15,007 nucleotides of DNA from Hyphomicrobiales bacterium (GTDB lineage: Bacteria > Pseudomonadota > Alphaproteobacteria > Rhizobiales > JAJFHC01): positions 1 through 15,007 of the forward strand of contig JAJFHC010000175.1 in assembly GCA_021775835.1 (NCBI GenBank), read 5' to 3'. The translations under genes and the position numbers were made by a program. This document shows positions 14,588 to 15,007 of this stretch, in pieces. The notes beneath the pieces are model-generated. The model saw only the letters and a program-made list of their open reading frames with translations. It ran no database searches and was not told the origin of the DNA. Position 1 is the stretch's first letter, and each line of letters starts with the position of its first letter.

Positions 14588-15007
14588 ATGACATCTGAAC
14601 CAAATCAAGCGGGATCGCCCTGCCCTCACAAAACGACGCTGCGTTTTGGGAAATGGGTAGCGGCCGCAACCATCGTAATCGGCTTCAGCATCAGCATGCC
14701 GGCTCAATCCAATGCTCAGGCCGTCAGCATTGTTCCCGACCAGGAGAGATCCGTTGAAGAAATTCACGATCCCCTGGAACCTGTCAATCGGGCAGTTTTT
14801 GCAGTGAATGATGGCCTCGATCTCGTCATCATCAGACCGATTGCTGAAATCTATCGCACATTGTTACCCGGTTTTCTGCGTCGCGGGATCGGCAACTTCC
14901 TTTCGAATGTCGCCACGCCTGTAACTTTGGCCAACGATCTGCTTCAAGGCGAACTGGTGCGTGCAGAGAGCACGATGGTTCGCTTAATGCTGAACACCAC
15001 GGCAGGA
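14588..15007 (+). CDS. mlaA: MlaA/VacJ-family outer-membrane lipid asymmetry protein, 3' end outside the window
   Basis: The first 140 codons are present and the frame is open to the window edge. After a signal peptide the protein has DPLEPVNRAVF (61-71), IIRPIAEIYR (81-90), IGNFLSNVATPVTLANDLLQGE (starting at 101) and VRLMLNTTAG (131-140), in the same order as E. coli MlaA (DPLEGFNR, LSNF, NYFLQG, RFFLNT). MlaA sits in the outer membrane with porins and removes misplaced phospholipids, passing them to MlaC. E. coli MlaA is a lipoprotein. Here the signal (hydrophobic about 24-38) ends in AQA near residue 45 with no lipobox cysteine, so signal peptidase I cleavage is inferred. A GGGGA Shine-Dalgarno (14579-14583) is 4 nt before the ATG. 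Downstream mla genes, if present, lie outside the window. Confidence 0.88.
   Translation, partial: MTSEPNQAGSPCPHKTTLRFGKWVAAATIVIGFSISMPAQSNAQAVSIVPDQERSVEEIHDPLEPVNRAVFAVNDGLDLVIIRPIAEIYRTLLPGFLRRGIGNFLSNVATPVTLANDLLQGELVRAESTMVRLMLNTTAG

Overview
The window reads as chromosomal DNA from a GC-rich alphaproteobacterium. Four things suggest this: an ArsR-HTH/SAM-methyltransferase fusion translationally coupled to metF, a DjlA-like co-chaperone coupled to an AmiD-like amidase, the protein sequence style, and an MlaA homologue without an N-terminal lipobox. No rRNA, tRNA, transposase, integrase, phage gene or CRISPR array was seen. Most of the window is ordinary housekeeping and catabolic sequence. 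The less explained material is in the intergenic regions.

Layout, left to right. Positions 1-33 hold the first 11 codons of a minus-strand gene that runs off the left edge, with a consensus Shine-Dalgarno. Positions 130-1698 hold a minus-strand pair, a TerB/DnaJ (DjlA-like) membrane co-chaperone followed by a peptidoglycan amidase. They overlap by 4 bp and end in a candidate terminator and a 9-bp tandem repeat. A DMT/EamA exporter (1799-2707) converges on a fumarylacetoacetate-hydrolase-family enzyme (2719-3402, minus). That gene is divergent from recQ (about 3585-5453).

Positions 5526-10839 carry a rightward catabolic cluster: a single-chain ATP-dependent 5-oxoprolinase (HyuA+HyuB fusion), a small cupin, and a Tat-exported metallo-beta-lactamase-fold hydrolase resembling methyl parathion hydrolase. 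The cluster starts with two adjacent 10-bp perfect palindromes placed inside a candidate promoter, which suggests a dedicated repressor encoded elsewhere. Next come a minus-strand protein of unknown function (10855-11439) and a gap of about 600 bp. The gap contains alternative hairpins and a TGC-rich inverted repeat. It ends in a very small one-gene unit: a 27-residue membrane protein with a strong ribosome binding site and a strong rho-independent terminator (12064-12219).

The right part holds a minus-strand methionine-cycle operon (13180-14190 then 12272-13183). A probable SAM/SAH-sensing ArsR-methyltransferase regulator overlaps metF by 4 bp, and a 16-bp near-palindrome lies over its promoter, consistent with autoregulation. 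After a divergent spacer of about 400 bp, the window ends inside an mlaA (vacJ) homologue of the outer-membrane lipid asymmetry pathway.

No clear new multi-gene system was found. The best leads are the tandem-palindrome operator of the oxoprolinase cluster, the miniature membrane-protein unit with its upstream repeat, and the self-regulating ArsR-methyltransferase/metF switch.
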